Below, in pieces: positions 1 to 8,689 of a stretch of 21,606 nt of DNA. The notes beneath the pieces are model-generated. The model was not told the origin of the DNA, did not search any database, and saw only the letters and a program-made list of their open reading frames with translations. Source of the DNA: a bacterium. GTDB lineage: Bacteria; JAUVQV01; DATDCY01. The stretch lies in contig DATDCY010000144.1 of the NCBI GenBank assembly GCA_036524115.1, forward strand, positions 1-21,606. Direction: 5' to 3'. Position 1 is the first letter of the stretch; each line of letters starts with the position of its first letter. Made by a program: the position numbers and the translations under genes.

Positions 1-88
1 AGGCGGCAAGCGCTGCCAGGCACAGGGCGGCCAGCGCCCGGCGGCGAGCCCGCGCCGGCGCCCGCCGCACCACCCGGCGGCGCCTCAC
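1..88 (-). CDS. 5' end of an unidentified exported or membrane protein (partial)
   Basis: A reading frame opens with GTG at 86-88, overlapping the TGA stop of the ATPase-GNAT gene as GTGA, and stays open to the window edge. The 29 visible codons give an Arg-rich start (VRRRRVVRRAPARARRR) followed by a hydrophobic stretch, ALAALCLAALAA. That is the layout of a signal peptide or a first membrane segment. The four-base overlap suggests translational coupling to the preceding gene. No function can be assigned from so little sequence, and the start is inferred from the overlap and the signal-like N-terminus only. Confidence 0.45.
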   Translation of the reverse strand, partial: MRRRRVVRRAPARARRRALAALCLAALAA

Positions 89-1311
89 CGCAGCGACAGC
101 TCGAAGCGCTGCTCCGTCACCTCGACGCCCCACTGGCGCCCCCGGGTCTCCTCGACGAGGCGGAAGCCGGCCTTCTCGTAGAGGTGGCGGGCCGCATCGA
201 GACCGGCGAAGGTCCAGAGGTCGACGCGCGGGAAGCCCCGCTCGCGGCAGAAACCGACTGCGGTGTCGAGCAGCCGGTTGCCGAGGCCGCGCCCCCGCAG
301 CGCGTCCGAGATGATGAACCAGCGCAGGTGCGCGCCCTTCTCGGCGGCCTCCGACCCGTCGATGGCGATGGATGCCTCCACCCGGCCGGCGGCGGACACC
401 GTCCAGAATCCGTGGCGCGCGGGATCGAAGCGGTTGAAGAGCGCCGCGATCTCCGTCGCCATCCGCGCCTCGAAGAAGACGCCGAAGCCCCAGTGCTCGT
501 GGTAGTAGGCGCCGTGCAGTTCCGCCACGCGCCCGATGCACCCGGGCACATAGCCGGCGACGATGGCCTCGGGCGCGACAACGTCCTGTGCGCGATCGTC
601 CGCAAGCATCCGGTCCGGGTCGGCGAGGAAGTCGCGGTAGAGGCGGAAGGTGTCCGTCGCCGCGAGCGCGACGCGCCGCGGCGGCGCCTCGTCGAAGCTG
701 AGGATCGCCGCGCCCGGGCAGGCGAGCAGGATCGGCGAGTGCGTCGCCACGATGAACTGCGCGTGGCCCGCGCCGCCTTCCCGGGCCAGGATCCGCAGCA
801 GCTCGACCTGGCTGCGCGGCGAGAGCGCGCTTTCCGGCTCGTCCAGCAGGTACAGGCCCGGGATGCGGTAGCGGCTCGCGAAGAACGCCAGCAGCGACTG
901 GCCGTGGGAGAGCGTCAGCAGGGAGCGCCCGCCGAAGTACTCGAGCTGCCCGGGGTCGGCGGCCGCCCACTCGTCGAGTATGGCCGCGAAGTTTCGGAAG
1001 ATGTCGGCGCCGAAGAACGAACCGGGCACCTTCCCCGCCGTCCACTCGACCTCCAGGTGGTCGGCCAGGCGCCGCTCGTGCGGGTTCTGCACCGCCCGGC
1101 GGCGGCTGTCGTCGCGCCAGAGGTGGATGCCGCAGCCGTGGGCGATCGCCTCGAGCAGGGTGGACTTGCCCGAGCCGTTCTCCCCGACGAAGAACGTCAC
1201 CGGCGCATCGAAAGCGACGCGCCCGAGCGTCTGGATCTGCGGCAGGCAGAACGGATAGCGGTCGCGCACGGGGAAGCGCTCGGGCCGCACGGTCACGTTT
1301 GCGAGGTGCAT
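85..1311 (-). CDS. AAA-family ATPase (COG3910-like) fused to a GNAT N-acetyltransferase
   Basis: The 408-residue protein has two parts. Residues 1-235 form a compact ABC/SMC-like ATPase: Walker A GENGSGKST at 43-51, a signature-like LSHGQ at 134-138, Walker B LYLLDEPE at 153-160 and an H-loop ATHS at 189-192. It ends with a TFRLYRDFLADPDRML segment that I recall as the usual C-terminus of stand-alone COG3910 ATPases. After a short linker, residues 252-408 look like a GNAT acetyltransferase of the kind found fused to MarR regulators, with acetyl-CoA motif RGRGLGNRLL at 339-348 and a late LYEKAGFRLVEE block. The frame stays open upstream, but ATG 1309-1311 (MHLANV) is chosen because family homology begins there and the upstream extension is Arg/Pro-rich. 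It lies 34 bases after the GT-C gene and overlaps the next gene by GTGA. The cellular role and the acetylated substrate are unknown. Confidence 0.85.
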   Translation of the reverse strand: MHLANVTVRPERFPVRDRYPFCLPQIQTLGRVAFDAPVTFFVGENGSGKSTLLEAIAHGCGIHLWRDDSRRRAVQNPHERRLADHLEVEWTAGKVPGSFFGADIFRNFAAILDEWAAADPGQLEYFGGRSLLTLSHGQSLLAFFASRYRIPGLYLLDEPESALSPRSQVELLRILAREGGAGHAQFIVATHSPILLACPGAAILSFDEAPPRRVALAATDTFRLYRDFLADPDRMLADDRAQDVVAPEAIVAGYVPGCIGRVAELHGAYYHEHWGFGVFFEARMATEIAALFNRFDPARHGFWTVSAAGRVEASIAIDGSEAAEKGAHLRWFIISDALRGRGLGNRLLDTAVGFCRERGFPRVDLWTFAGLDAARHLYEKAGFRLVEETRGRQWGVEVTEQRFELSLR

Positions 1312-1345
1312 GGCCGGCTCAGGGTACCTGCGCGCGGCGCACGTG

Positions 1346-3235
1346 TCACCCGCGGGGCGCGGGCGCGGCGCCGGCGGGCGTCGGCGCAAGGGTCCCGCCG
1401 GTGCGAAACTGCTCCACCACGATGGCGCCGAGGCAGGCGAGGAAGAACCCGACCGCCGCGACCGGCAGGCGCAGCGCGCAGAGGACGAGCAGCAGCGGCA
1501 CGAGCCACTCGCGCGTGCGGGCCGCGACCACCGCGGCCAGGGCGACCCAGCAGGCCGGCCCCAGCCAGACGGGGACGGTCACGAAGAGGGGCCCCCGCGG
1601 GTGGACCGGGGAGAAGAGCAGCGTCGCCACGAACGCCGCGAAGAACCACCAGGCGCGCTCGCCCCGCAGGAGCGCGCCGGCGGCGCCCACGGCGGCGAGC
1701 ATCACGGTCAGCGGCAGCAGCGTCAGGCGCAGGGGATCGTTGGGAACGAAGTAGTACCCGAGGAGGTAGACGAAGGTCGGCCCCGCCAGGAGCCCCAGCA
1801 GCGTCGCGCAGGCAGGACGGCGCTTCGCGAGGAGCAGCAGGGCCCCGCCGGCGAACACCAGCAGCTGGTAGTGCGCCTGGCCCAGAACGCGCATGCCGGC
1901 CGGAAGCTGCCGCCACTCGAACCCCTGGTACGCCCGCGCGTCGCTGACGTACCCGAAGACGAGGAAGTCGCCGAGCACGAGACGGTTCCAGAGCAGCTGC
2001 AGCGAGCCCACGGCCGCCAGACCGCCGAGGAACGCCGCCAGACCGCCGCGATCGAGCTCGTCCCGGCGCTGCCAGAGCACCCAGGCCGCGGGCAGCAGGA
2101 GGAAGACCGCCGTGAGCCGCACGAGGCAGGCGAACCCGAGCAGCGCGCCGCCGGCGAGGAGCCAGGCGCGCCCGTCGCGCCGCCGCAGCGCCAGCAGGGC
2201 GAGCAGGCCGAAGAAGACGGCCGGCGTGTCGGAGAGCGCGTTGTAGCCGACCCAGGTGGCGAACAGCCGCGCCAGCGGGAAGTTGACCTCCACCGGCAGC
2301 GAGACGACCAGCCCGAGCAGCGTGGCCGGCCGCGCGCCGCCGGCCACGCGGAAGACCGGCAGCGTGGCGAGCCAGGGGTAGAGCGCGAGCGCCAGGCCGG
2401 CGCCGAGCGCCATCCTGCCGCCCTCCTCGTCCCGCGGCAGCAGGCGCAGCAGCGCCACGACGACGCCGAGACCGATCGTCAGGAAGCTCAGGGCGCTGAA
2501 GAGCAGGACAAAACGCTGCGGGTCGACGATGCCGGAGACCACCCGCAGCGGCGTGTAGAGCAGCGGCAGCCCGATCGGGTAGCGGTAGTCGGCGTAGGAC
2601 GCCCCCCAGGAGAGCAGCTTCTCCGAGATGCGGAAGTATCGCTCCTCGTCGTTGATGTAGATGCTGAAGAAGCCGAACACCCCGAACATCCAGAGCAGCG
2701 AGGCCAGGCGCAGCCCGGCGCTGCCGGCCTGCACGAACAGCGGCCGGCCGCGCGCCGAGGCGAGGAGGCCGGCGGCAAGCGCCGCCACCAGGACGCACAG
2801 CGCGATCGCGACCGGACGCGCCGGCCCCGGCGGCGCCTTCGCCGTCTTCAGCGCGGGGGCGTAGTGCACGTCCGGCGCGACGACGAGCGGCTGCGGCCCC
2901 GCCGACTGGTACCGGTAGATCGGGGTCCAGTAGTAGACGGCGCCGTCCTGCAGCGCCGTCGTCGCGACCCCCAGGTCCCGGGCCATGCGCACCGGGACGG
3001 GCCCCCAGGCCGGGTCGGTGAGCCGGCCCCGGTCCGGGAAGGGCGCGGGCAGGGTCAGCGCCGGCTTCTCGAACTCCGCGGAGGCGTAGGCCGCCGTGAC
3101 GCGCTGCACGCCGCGCTCGACCCGGGCAAAGCGCTCGCCGTAGAGAAGGGTGGTGACGAGGCAGCAGAGCCCCGCGAGGGCGGCGGCAAGCAGGGCCCGG
3201 TTCGCCGCCGGCGTCTTCTCGGGCGCGCGGTCCAT
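1346..3235 (-). CDS. Polytopic membrane glycosyltransferase-like protein (GT-C/GT39-like)
   Basis: This 629-residue protein has an N-terminal membrane anchor (about 13-32), a roughly 110-residue soluble segment, then about ten or more hydrophobic helices from residue 141 on. Between membrane segments it has NDEERYF (195-201) followed by YRYPIGLPLLYTPL (218-230), and later a SDTPAVFFGLLALLAL segment (335-350). An acidic pair in the first large loop, the Tyr-Pro-rich stretch and the SD-plus-hydrophobic segment are typical of GT39/ArnT-like GT-C enzymes that use polyprenyl-phosphate sugars. That enzymatic role is inferred from topology and short motifs, not from a full family match. It is transcribed with the downstream ATPase-GNAT gene and divergently from the TMTC-like gene. 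No strong Shine-Dalgarno sequence precedes ATG 3233-3235. Confidence 0.6.
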   Translation of the reverse strand: MDRAPEKTPAANRALLAAALAGLCCLVTTLLYGERFARVERGVQRVTAAYASAEFEKPALTLPAPFPDRGRLTDPAWGPVPVRMARDLGVATTALQDGAVYYWTPIYRYQSAGPQPLVVAPDVHYAPALKTAKAPPGPARPVAIALCVLVAALAAGLLASARGRPLFVQAGSAGLRLASLLWMFGVFGFFSIYINDEERYFRISEKLLSWGASYADYRYPIGLPLLYTPLRVVSGIVDPQRFVLLFSALSFLTIGLGVVVALLRLLPRDEEGGRMALGAGLALALYPWLATLPVFRVAGGARPATLLGLVVSLPVEVNFPLARLFATWVGYNALSDTPAVFFGLLALLALRRRDGRAWLLAGGALLGFACLVRLTAVFLLLPAAWVLWQRRDELDRGGLAAFLGGLAAVGSLQLLWNRLVLGDFLVFGYVSDARAYQGFEWRQLPAGMRVLGQAHYQLLVFAGGALLLLAKRRPACATLLGLLAGPTFVYLLGYYFVPNDPLRLTLLPLTVMLAAVGAAGALLRGERAWWFFAAFVATLLFSPVHPRGPLFVTVPVWLGPACWVALAAVVAARTREWLVPLLLVLCALRLPVAAVGFFLACLGAIVVEQFRTGGTLAPTPAGAAPAPRG

Positions 3236-3384
3236 GAGGGCGGCATTCTAGCCGCCGCGCCCGGGGGCTTCAAGGAGACGCGAGCGCACGCCGGGCCCCG
3301 CTCGCGCTGGTCGCCGCCCGCGGGGAGGGCCCCCGTCGCGGCGGCGATTGACAGGCTTTCGACCGAACTGCAACACTTGGCGGC

Positions 3385-4929
3385 ATGGCCGTGTCCCGAC
3401 GTCTCCTCCATGTGCTGGTTCCGGGCCTGGCGCTGGTGGCCGCGGTCGTCGTCGCGTATTCGCCCGCCCTTGACGGCGGGTTCATCTGGGACGACGCGGA
3501 CAACATCGTCACCAACGAGAACATGACCAGCCCCGGCGGCCTGGCAAGGATCTGGACCGACCCGCGCGCCAGCATCCAGTACTACCCCCTCACCCACACG
3601 AGCTTCTGGCTCAACTACCGGGCGTCCGGGCTGCGGCCCTTCTCCTATCACCTCGTGAATGTCCTCCTCCATGCCGGCAGCGCCCTCCTCCTCTGGCAAT
3701 CCCTGGCGTTCCTCGGCGTTCCGGGTTCCTGGCTTGCGGCCGCGGTCTTCGCCCTGCACCCGGCGAACGTCGAGTCAGTGGCCTGGATAACCGAGCGCAA
3801 GAACACGCTCTCGTGCTTCCTGATGATGATCAGCGCCTGCCTGTTCCTGCGCGCCGCTCTGGAAGAGGAACCTGCGGGCTCCGCGCGCCGGACGCGGCGC
3901 TATGCACTTTCGCTGCTGTTCTTCCTGGCCGCGCTGCTCGGCAAGACCGCCGTCGCGCTCATGCCCCTCGGCCTGGCCGCGATCCTCTGGTGGAAGAAGG
4001 GCGCGGTCGGTGCGCGAGACCTGCTTGCCCTTGCGCCGTTCGCGGCCCTCGGCGGCGGGTTCGGCCTGCTGACCGCCCGGCTCGAGAGCGGCCACCTTGG
4101 CGCCTCCGGCCAGGAGTTCGCCTGGAGCGTCGGGGAGAGAATCCTCATCGCGGGACGCTCCTTCTGGTTCTATCTCTGGTCCCTGGTCTGGCCGGCGGAT
4201 CTCGTCTTCATCCCCACCCGCTGGGAGATTACGGGCTCGCTCCCGGCGTGGCTGTTCCCGATGGGCGCCGTCGCGGCCGCCGCCGGGCTCTGGGTGCTGC
4301 GAGGCCGGATCGGGCGCGGTCCGCTGGCGGCGCTGGGCTGGTTCACGGCAATGGTCTTCCCGGCGCTCGGCTTCTTCAACGTCTACTTCATGCGCTTCGC
4401 GTTTGTGCAACAGCACTTCCAGTACTTCGCCAGCATGGGGATCGTCTCGCTCTTCGCGGGTGCGTCCGCCGCGCTCGCCTGCAGGATGCAGGGAACGATG
4501 GGAAAGACGGCCGGCGGGGCGCGGACCGTGCGCGCGGGCGCGGCGGCGCTGGGGGCGGCGGTCCTGATGACCCTCGGCGGCCTCACGTGGCGTCAGAGTG
4601 GCTTGTACGCGAACGGCGAGACGCTCTGGCGTGACACGCTCGGGCGGAACCCCGGCGCCTGGATCGCCCACAACAACCTGGCAATCATCCTCTGGCAACA
4701 GGGGCGCAATGGGGAGGCGCTCGAGCACTTCCGGGAATACTACCGCCTGCATCCCGACGCGGATGCCGCCCATAACCTCGGCCGGGCGCTGCGACTCACG
4801 GGACGTGCGGAAGAAGCGGCAGGATACCTCCGGATTGCGGTGGACCTCGACCCCCGCCGAATGGAGAGCCGAATCGAGTTGTCAAAGGCGCTCGACCAGG
4901 TGCAGCGTCCGCTCAGGCCACGCGAATGA
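3385..4929 (+). CDS. TMTC-like membrane protein with C-terminal TPRs (putative O-mannosyl/GT-C glycosyltransferase)
   Basis: The 514-residue protein matches the bacterial TMTC-type pattern. A first membrane helix (8-26) leads into YSPALDGGFIWDDADNIVTNEN with the acidic pair Asp36-Asp37. Then come YYPLTHTSFWLNY (66-78), HPANVESVAWITERKN (125-140), several more membrane helices, and a VQQHFQYFASMG loop (341-352). The C-terminus has about two TPRs (roughly 418-451 and 459-490). Animal TMTC proteins O-mannosylate cadherins; for bacterial relatives, transfer of sugar from a polyprenyl donor to an exported protein is inference. The ribosome binding site is weak. A TTGACA at 3348-3353 is a possible -35 element, but no good -10 follows. 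Its stop overlaps the ATG of the SGNH-like gene (ATGA), so the two are probably made together. Confidence 0.8.
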   Translation: MAVSRRLLHVLVPGLALVAAVVVAYSPALDGGFIWDDADNIVTNENMTSPGGLARIWTDPRASIQYYPLTHTSFWLNYRASGLRPFSYHLVNVLLHAGSALLLWQSLAFLGVPGSWLAAAVFALHPANVESVAWITERKNTLSCFLMMISACLFLRAALEEEPAGSARRTRRYALSLLFFLAALLGKTAVALMPLGLAAILWWKKGAVGARDLLALAPFAALGGGFGLLTARLESGHLGASGQEFAWSVGERILIAGRSFWFYLWSLVWPADLVFIPTRWEITGSLPAWLFPMGAVAAAAGLWVLRGRIGRGPLAALGWFTAMVFPALGFFNVYFMRFAFVQQHFQYFASMGIVSLFAGASAALACRMQGTMGKTAGGARTVRAGAAALGAAVLMTLGGLTWRQSGLYANGETLWRDTLGRNPGAWIAHNNLAIILWQQGRNGEALEHFREYYRLHPDADAAHNLGRALRLTGRAEEAAGYLRIAVDLDPRRMESRIELSKALDQVQRPLRPRE

Positions 4930-6221
4930 CACGGTCTGGCCCGGCCCCGGACGACCTCATGAAGACCAGGCCCGCCACCGTCCCGCCGCCGGCGCAACCC
5001 TGGCGGACGCTGCGAACGACGGCGATCGCCGCCGCCTGGGTCGCCGCGTCGGTTCTCCTGTTCGCCGCCGGCCTCAGGGTCGTCGACTGGGCGGTGGGGA
5101 GGGACGCGAGGATCTCGGTGGCGCTCGGCGCGCCGGGGACGACGATCCGCACCTTGGAGCTGTTCCCCTACGACGGCTTCCACGTGCAGGCGAACACCCG
5201 CCACCGCGGCCCCATGCCGTGGGAGCCGCAGAACCCCGACGCGGACTACGACATCCGGACGGGGGACAAGGGGTACTTCATCGACTTCTCGCTCGAGGAC
5301 CCGCCCCCCAAGGGCCCCGAGGAATTCCGGATCGTCGTCGTCGGCGGCAGCGGCGCGCAGGGCTGGGGGGCCACGCGCAACGAGCGGACGTTCGCCGCGG
5401 TGCTCGAGCGGGCGCTGAACCGCACCCTCGCGGCGCAGGCGGTCCGGGTGCGGGTCATCAACCTCGCCATGGGCGGCAGTTCCATCTATCAGAACTTCGT
5501 GGCCCTCAACCAGTGGGGCCACGCCCTGGAGCCGGACCTGATCCTCGCCTACATCGGCCGCAACGAGTTCTACGTGCCGCTGGCCCACGAGGAGGGGACC
5601 GACGCGTTCTTCGGCTTCACCGACCTCGACGCGTTCTCGCTGGCGATGCGCGGCGACGAGTACCCGCCGGGGATGGCGTGGCTCGTCCGCCTGATGCCGA
5701 ACACCATGCGCCGCACGAGCATCGGCCTCGGCATCAAGCTCGCCTGGGGCTGGGAGCACTTCCGCGCGCGGGCCGAGCAGAGCTACAAGGCGGCGCGCGG
5801 CCAGCGGACCGACACGATACGGCAGGTCGTCGCCGACAACGTCATCCCCCGGATCGTCCACAGCCTGCGCTCGATCAAGCGGGACTTCGACGGCGTGCCG
5901 ATCGTGGTGGCCTGGCAGGCGGCCCGCGACGAGGTGAAGGCCGGGGACGCCGCCATGGGGCCGGGCTTCTACAACGTGATGTACAACCGCATCGAGCGCG
6001 AGGTGGTCGGCTTCATGAACGAGCGCTGGATGTTCGTCAACGTGCACCGGCTGAGCGCGTCGATGCCGAACGGGCCGTTCGGGACGCACCTCGACGACGC
6101 GGGCCACGAGGCGGTCGGCACCTTCCTGGCCGGGCGCATCGGGACGGTGATGCCGGACCTGTTGGAGGAGCGCCGCCGGCGCGTGGCGCTGGGCCTCCCG
6201 GCCGGCTACGGGCGGCCGTAG
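4926..6221 (+). CDS. Membrane-anchored SGNH/GDSL-hydrolase-like protein, copy 1
   Basis: The 431-residue protein has one N-terminal membrane helix (about 32-54) and an otherwise soluble, probably periplasmic body. SGNH blocks can be placed: block I GGSGAQGWGAT with Ser142, block II AMGGSS (182-186), block III GRNE with Asn213, and block V DAGH with Asp391 and His394. The GDS core has become GGSG, and the block III Asp of GxND is Glu. SGNH enzymes are esterases, lipases or O-acetyl transferases/esterases of surface glycans; substrate and direction cannot be told here. The gene begins inside the stop of the TMTC-like gene (ATGA at 4926-4929). A later ATG at 4959 would shorten it by 11 residues. 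It is clearly homologous to the gene at 20044-21294, sharing LELFPY-GFHVQAN and RHRGPMPWE blocks. Confidence 0.75.
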   Translation: MTRSGPAPDDLMKTRPATVPPPAQPWRTLRTTAIAAAWVAASVLLFAAGLRVVDWAVGRDARISVALGAPGTTIRTLELFPYDGFHVQANTRHRGPMPWEPQNPDADYDIRTGDKGYFIDFSLEDPPPKGPEEFRIVVVGGSGAQGWGATRNERTFAAVLERALNRTLAAQAVRVRVINLAMGGSSIYQNFVALNQWGHALEPDLILAYIGRNEFYVPLAHEEGTDAFFGFTDLDAFSLAMRGDEYPPGMAWLVRLMPNTMRRTSIGLGIKLAWGWEHFRARAEQSYKAARGQRTDTIRQVVADNVIPRIVHSLRSIKRDFDGVPIVVAWQAARDEVKAGDAAMGPGFYNVMYNRIEREVVGFMNERWMFVNVHRLSASMPNGPFGTHLDDAGHEAVGTFLAGRIGTVMPDLLEERRRRVALGLPAGYGRP

Positions 6222-6288
6222 CGGTCGCGGCCGGCACGGCCCGTGGCGCTAGACCGGCCTCAGCCTCTGCCCTGCCGCAGCGCCCGCT

Positions 6289-8589
6289 TCAACGGAAGAC
6301 CTGGATGCGGGCGGCCTTCTGGACGGCGTTCTCGTCGAGGCGCACTTCGGCGACCGCGTCGGTGTCCTTCACCTGTACGCGATACGGGCCGGTGGGCCGC
6401 ACGGCGCCGCTGGGGCCATCGGTGGGGTACGGCACCGTCAAGGCGAACCACCCCGCCGCGTCCGCCGTGGCCACGTCCCGGTAGACGAAGGAGCTCCCCA
6501 GGTTGTCCTGGAGCCCGAGCACCACCGCCACGGGCCTGCCGGGAGGGGCCTTCCCCGTCAAGGTCGCGCCTGGCACCAGGCCGAAGATCATGGTGGTGTC
6601 GAGGGTGCCGTCCGGGTAGCGAAAGTAGTCCCGCCACAGCAGACGGAAATACTTCGTCCCGCCGACGAGGTGCCGCCCCGTGTCCACGGCGGAACCGGCG
6701 CTGGACCAGAGTCTGACCGAGACCGGCACGGCCCCGGTGTCGTAGAGCCCCGTGATCCCGCCGTTGGCCAGGGCCTGGCCCAGGTCCGTTCGCCCGCTGA
6801 TGAGGGCCGACCAGCGGACGGAGTTCTCGTGGTTGTACATCACCACGTACCGCAGGCGGTTCCGCTCCATGATGTCCCTGGCGGACTCCGGGTCCTCGGC
6901 GACGAAGAATTCCGCCGACTGCCTGAAGTAGTCCCCGGGGAGCGCGTCCAGGTAGCCGGTGGCGATGGCCGGCCGCCGCCCGGCACCGATGACGTTGTGA
7001 CCGATGTCCCACGGCGCCATGACCCCATAGGCCGGCGCGGCGGCCGGATCGAAGTAGTCGGACGGAGGGGGTGTGTTCGAGGCCAGCCAGGCCATCGACC
7101 GCATGATGCCGGCGTGCACCGTGTCGCGGTAGGGGTCGTTCAGCTTCGTCTTCAGATACCACGGCCCGGGCGAAATCCCCGCTGCCACCGCGAGCCAGAC
7201 CCCGCCGGCGCGCAGGACGCGCGAAAGATCGGGGGGCGCGCCCCTCAACGACACGAAGGCCTGCGTCGCGAGCCAGGCGGTCCCCATCGCCAACGGTGCC
7301 GCGAGCACGTTGGCGTAGCGATACTGGCGCAGGGCCATGAGCGTCTGGATCAGGAACACCGAGAGGAAAAGGAGCGCGGGGAAACCCCGCCCCGACCCCT
7401 GGCCGTCCATTCCCCTGCGCCAGATGCCGGCAACGAACAAGGGGCAGAGCAGCAGCGCCCACGAGACGGACATCCCGATCTTCGAGAAGGTGAAGACCCA
7501 GCCGTCGCCGGCCGCATTGCGCTGCAGGAAGAGCGGGCTGAACTCGGAAATGGTCGCCAGGGGCCCGCGCCTGACCACCAGGTAGTAGTCGAAGGCGTGC
7601 AGGAACGCCCCGCCCATGACGGCGGCGACGGCGAGGGCGATGCCCGCGACGGCCCAGAACGGGACCCTGCGCAAGGCCCCCCTGCCCTCGCGCAGGAGCA
7701 TCGCGCCCAGGAGAGAGCACGACGCCGCCCCTGCCAGGAGCAGCGGGTAGAACGCCGTCGGCCGCTCGCTCTCCACCCGGATCATCCTGCCCGGCCCGTA
7801 CACGGCGAGCAGCGTGGCGCCGAGGAGGAGGGCCGCCAGACCGAGGGAAGCGCCCAGGCGCTGCAGGAAGACGGGACGGGAGCGGTCCTCAGTCGTGCGG
7901 CCCAGCGCCACCCAGGCCGCCACCGCCGCCGCCAGCATGACGACGTAGATCGAACTGCCCAGCCAATTGAGGAACATCGCGACCGTGGCCACCGCCAGCA
8001 CGACGTGCGTGACCAGCGTGCCAGGCTCGGAGAAGGGCCGGGACCTCAGGCCCCAGGCGCGTGTCACGACGAAGAAGAAGAGGAGGGCGTAGGCGAGGTC
8101 GCCCGCGTGGTGGTCGTACATGCCGCCGAAGCTGTAGGCGATCTGGGCGGGGATCAGCGTCGTGAAGAGCGCACCGAGCAGCGCCCCGCCCTGCCCCATC
8201 CCGAGGGAGCTGGACCAGAGGAAGACGAGCACCGCTGCCAGGCCGGCCATCACCGCCGGGTAGAAGAAGCATATCCGTTCCAGGGCGCCGTCCGACCGCC
8301 AGGGGCCGAGATGGTTGACGGTGGCGGTCGTCAGGTCCTGCAGGAACGGCCAGAGGATCTCGGCGCCGCCGGGATAGTTCAGATAGCTGTCGCGCGAGGG
8401 CACCGAGGGATACTGATGGTCGATGACCCGGGCAAGGCGCAGGTGGTAGACGCTGTCCGGATCCGCGATGAGCGCCCGCCCCTCCTGGACGAAGCGGCCG
8501 TAGTGCGCGGTGCGGGCGGCAACGGTTGCCGCGAACAGCACGCCCAGCGCCAGAATCAGCAGCAGGGACCGGGATCTCTCGTTCGCCAT
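6289..8589 (-). CDS. STT3/PglB/AglB-family oligosaccharyltransferase
   Basis: The 766-residue protein has the STT3 layout: about a dozen N-terminal membrane helices and a soluble C-terminal domain from about residue 480. Visible motifs are the first acidic motif DPDSVYHLR (Asp43, Asp45), a MYDHHAGD loop (Asp159-His160-His161), a TISE motif (346-349, matching the TIxE of external loop 5), and APWDIGH (525-531) at the WWDYG position, where the first Trp is Pro. The C-terminal 130 residues look like an added beta domain (PPGRPVAVVLGLQDN and after). Family members move a lipid-linked oligosaccharide onto Asn of secreted proteins. The frame is open 48 codons upstream, but ATG 8587-8589 (MANERSR) is chosen because it directly precedes the first membrane helix. 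It converges with the SGNH gene. No other N-glycan pathway gene is in view. Confidence 0.85.
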   Translation of the reverse strand: MANERSRSLLLILALGVLFAATVAARTAHYGRFVQEGRALIADPDSVYHLRLARVIDHQYPSVPSRDSYLNYPGGAEILWPFLQDLTTATVNHLGPWRSDGALERICFFYPAVMAGLAAVLVFLWSSSLGMGQGGALLGALFTTLIPAQIAYSFGGMYDHHAGDLAYALLFFFVVTRAWGLRSRPFSEPGTLVTHVVLAVATVAMFLNWLGSSIYVVMLAAAVAAWVALGRTTEDRSRPVFLQRLGASLGLAALLLGATLLAVYGPGRMIRVESERPTAFYPLLLAGAASCSLLGAMLLREGRGALRRVPFWAVAGIALAVAAVMGGAFLHAFDYYLVVRRGPLATISEFSPLFLQRNAAGDGWVFTFSKIGMSVSWALLLCPLFVAGIWRRGMDGQGSGRGFPALLFLSVFLIQTLMALRQYRYANVLAAPLAMGTAWLATQAFVSLRGAPPDLSRVLRAGGVWLAVAAGISPGPWYLKTKLNDPYRDTVHAGIMRSMAWLASNTPPPSDYFDPAAAPAYGVMAPWDIGHNVIGAGRRPAIATGYLDALPGDYFRQSAEFFVAEDPESARDIMERNRLRYVVMYNHENSVRWSALISGRTDLGQALANGGITGLYDTGAVPVSVRLWSSAGSAVDTGRHLVGGTKYFRLLWRDYFRYPDGTLDTTMIFGLVPGATLTGKAPPGRPVAVVLGLQDNLGSSFVYRDVATADAAGWFALTVPYPTDGPSGAVRPTGPYRVQVKDTDAVAEVRLDENAVQKAARIQVFR

Positions 8590-8636
8590 GTATTGACCAG
8601 CCCGTGAAGGTCGCCTTCTGCCCGCCCGGGCGCCTA

Positions 8637-8666
8637 TGTCTACGCCTTCGGGGGCGGCGGCGTCAA
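8637..8666 (-). promoter_or_regulatory. Possible promoter for the oligosaccharyltransferase gene
   Basis: On the minus strand a TTGACG (8661-8666) is followed after 18 bases by TAGACA (8637-8642), about 47 bases before the start codon. The -35 is good but the -10 is poor, so this is tentative. It lies between the cupin remnant and the oligosaccharyltransferase start. Confidence 0.3.
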
Positions 8667-8689
8667 CCACGGAGATCGAGCGCGGGGCC

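Noticed and set aside
1310-3526. Very long plus-strand open frame rich in Arg, Glu, Gln and Pro opposite the GT-C gene
   Set aside because: Composition is typical of an antisense shadow in GC-rich DNA; the minus-strand frame has clear membrane helices and motifs.
6222-6288. GGCCGG/CCGGCC repeat between the convergent SGNH and oligosaccharyltransferase genes as a terminator
   Set aside because: Arms of six bases with a loop of about 19 bases and no T-run; expected by chance in such GC-rich DNA.
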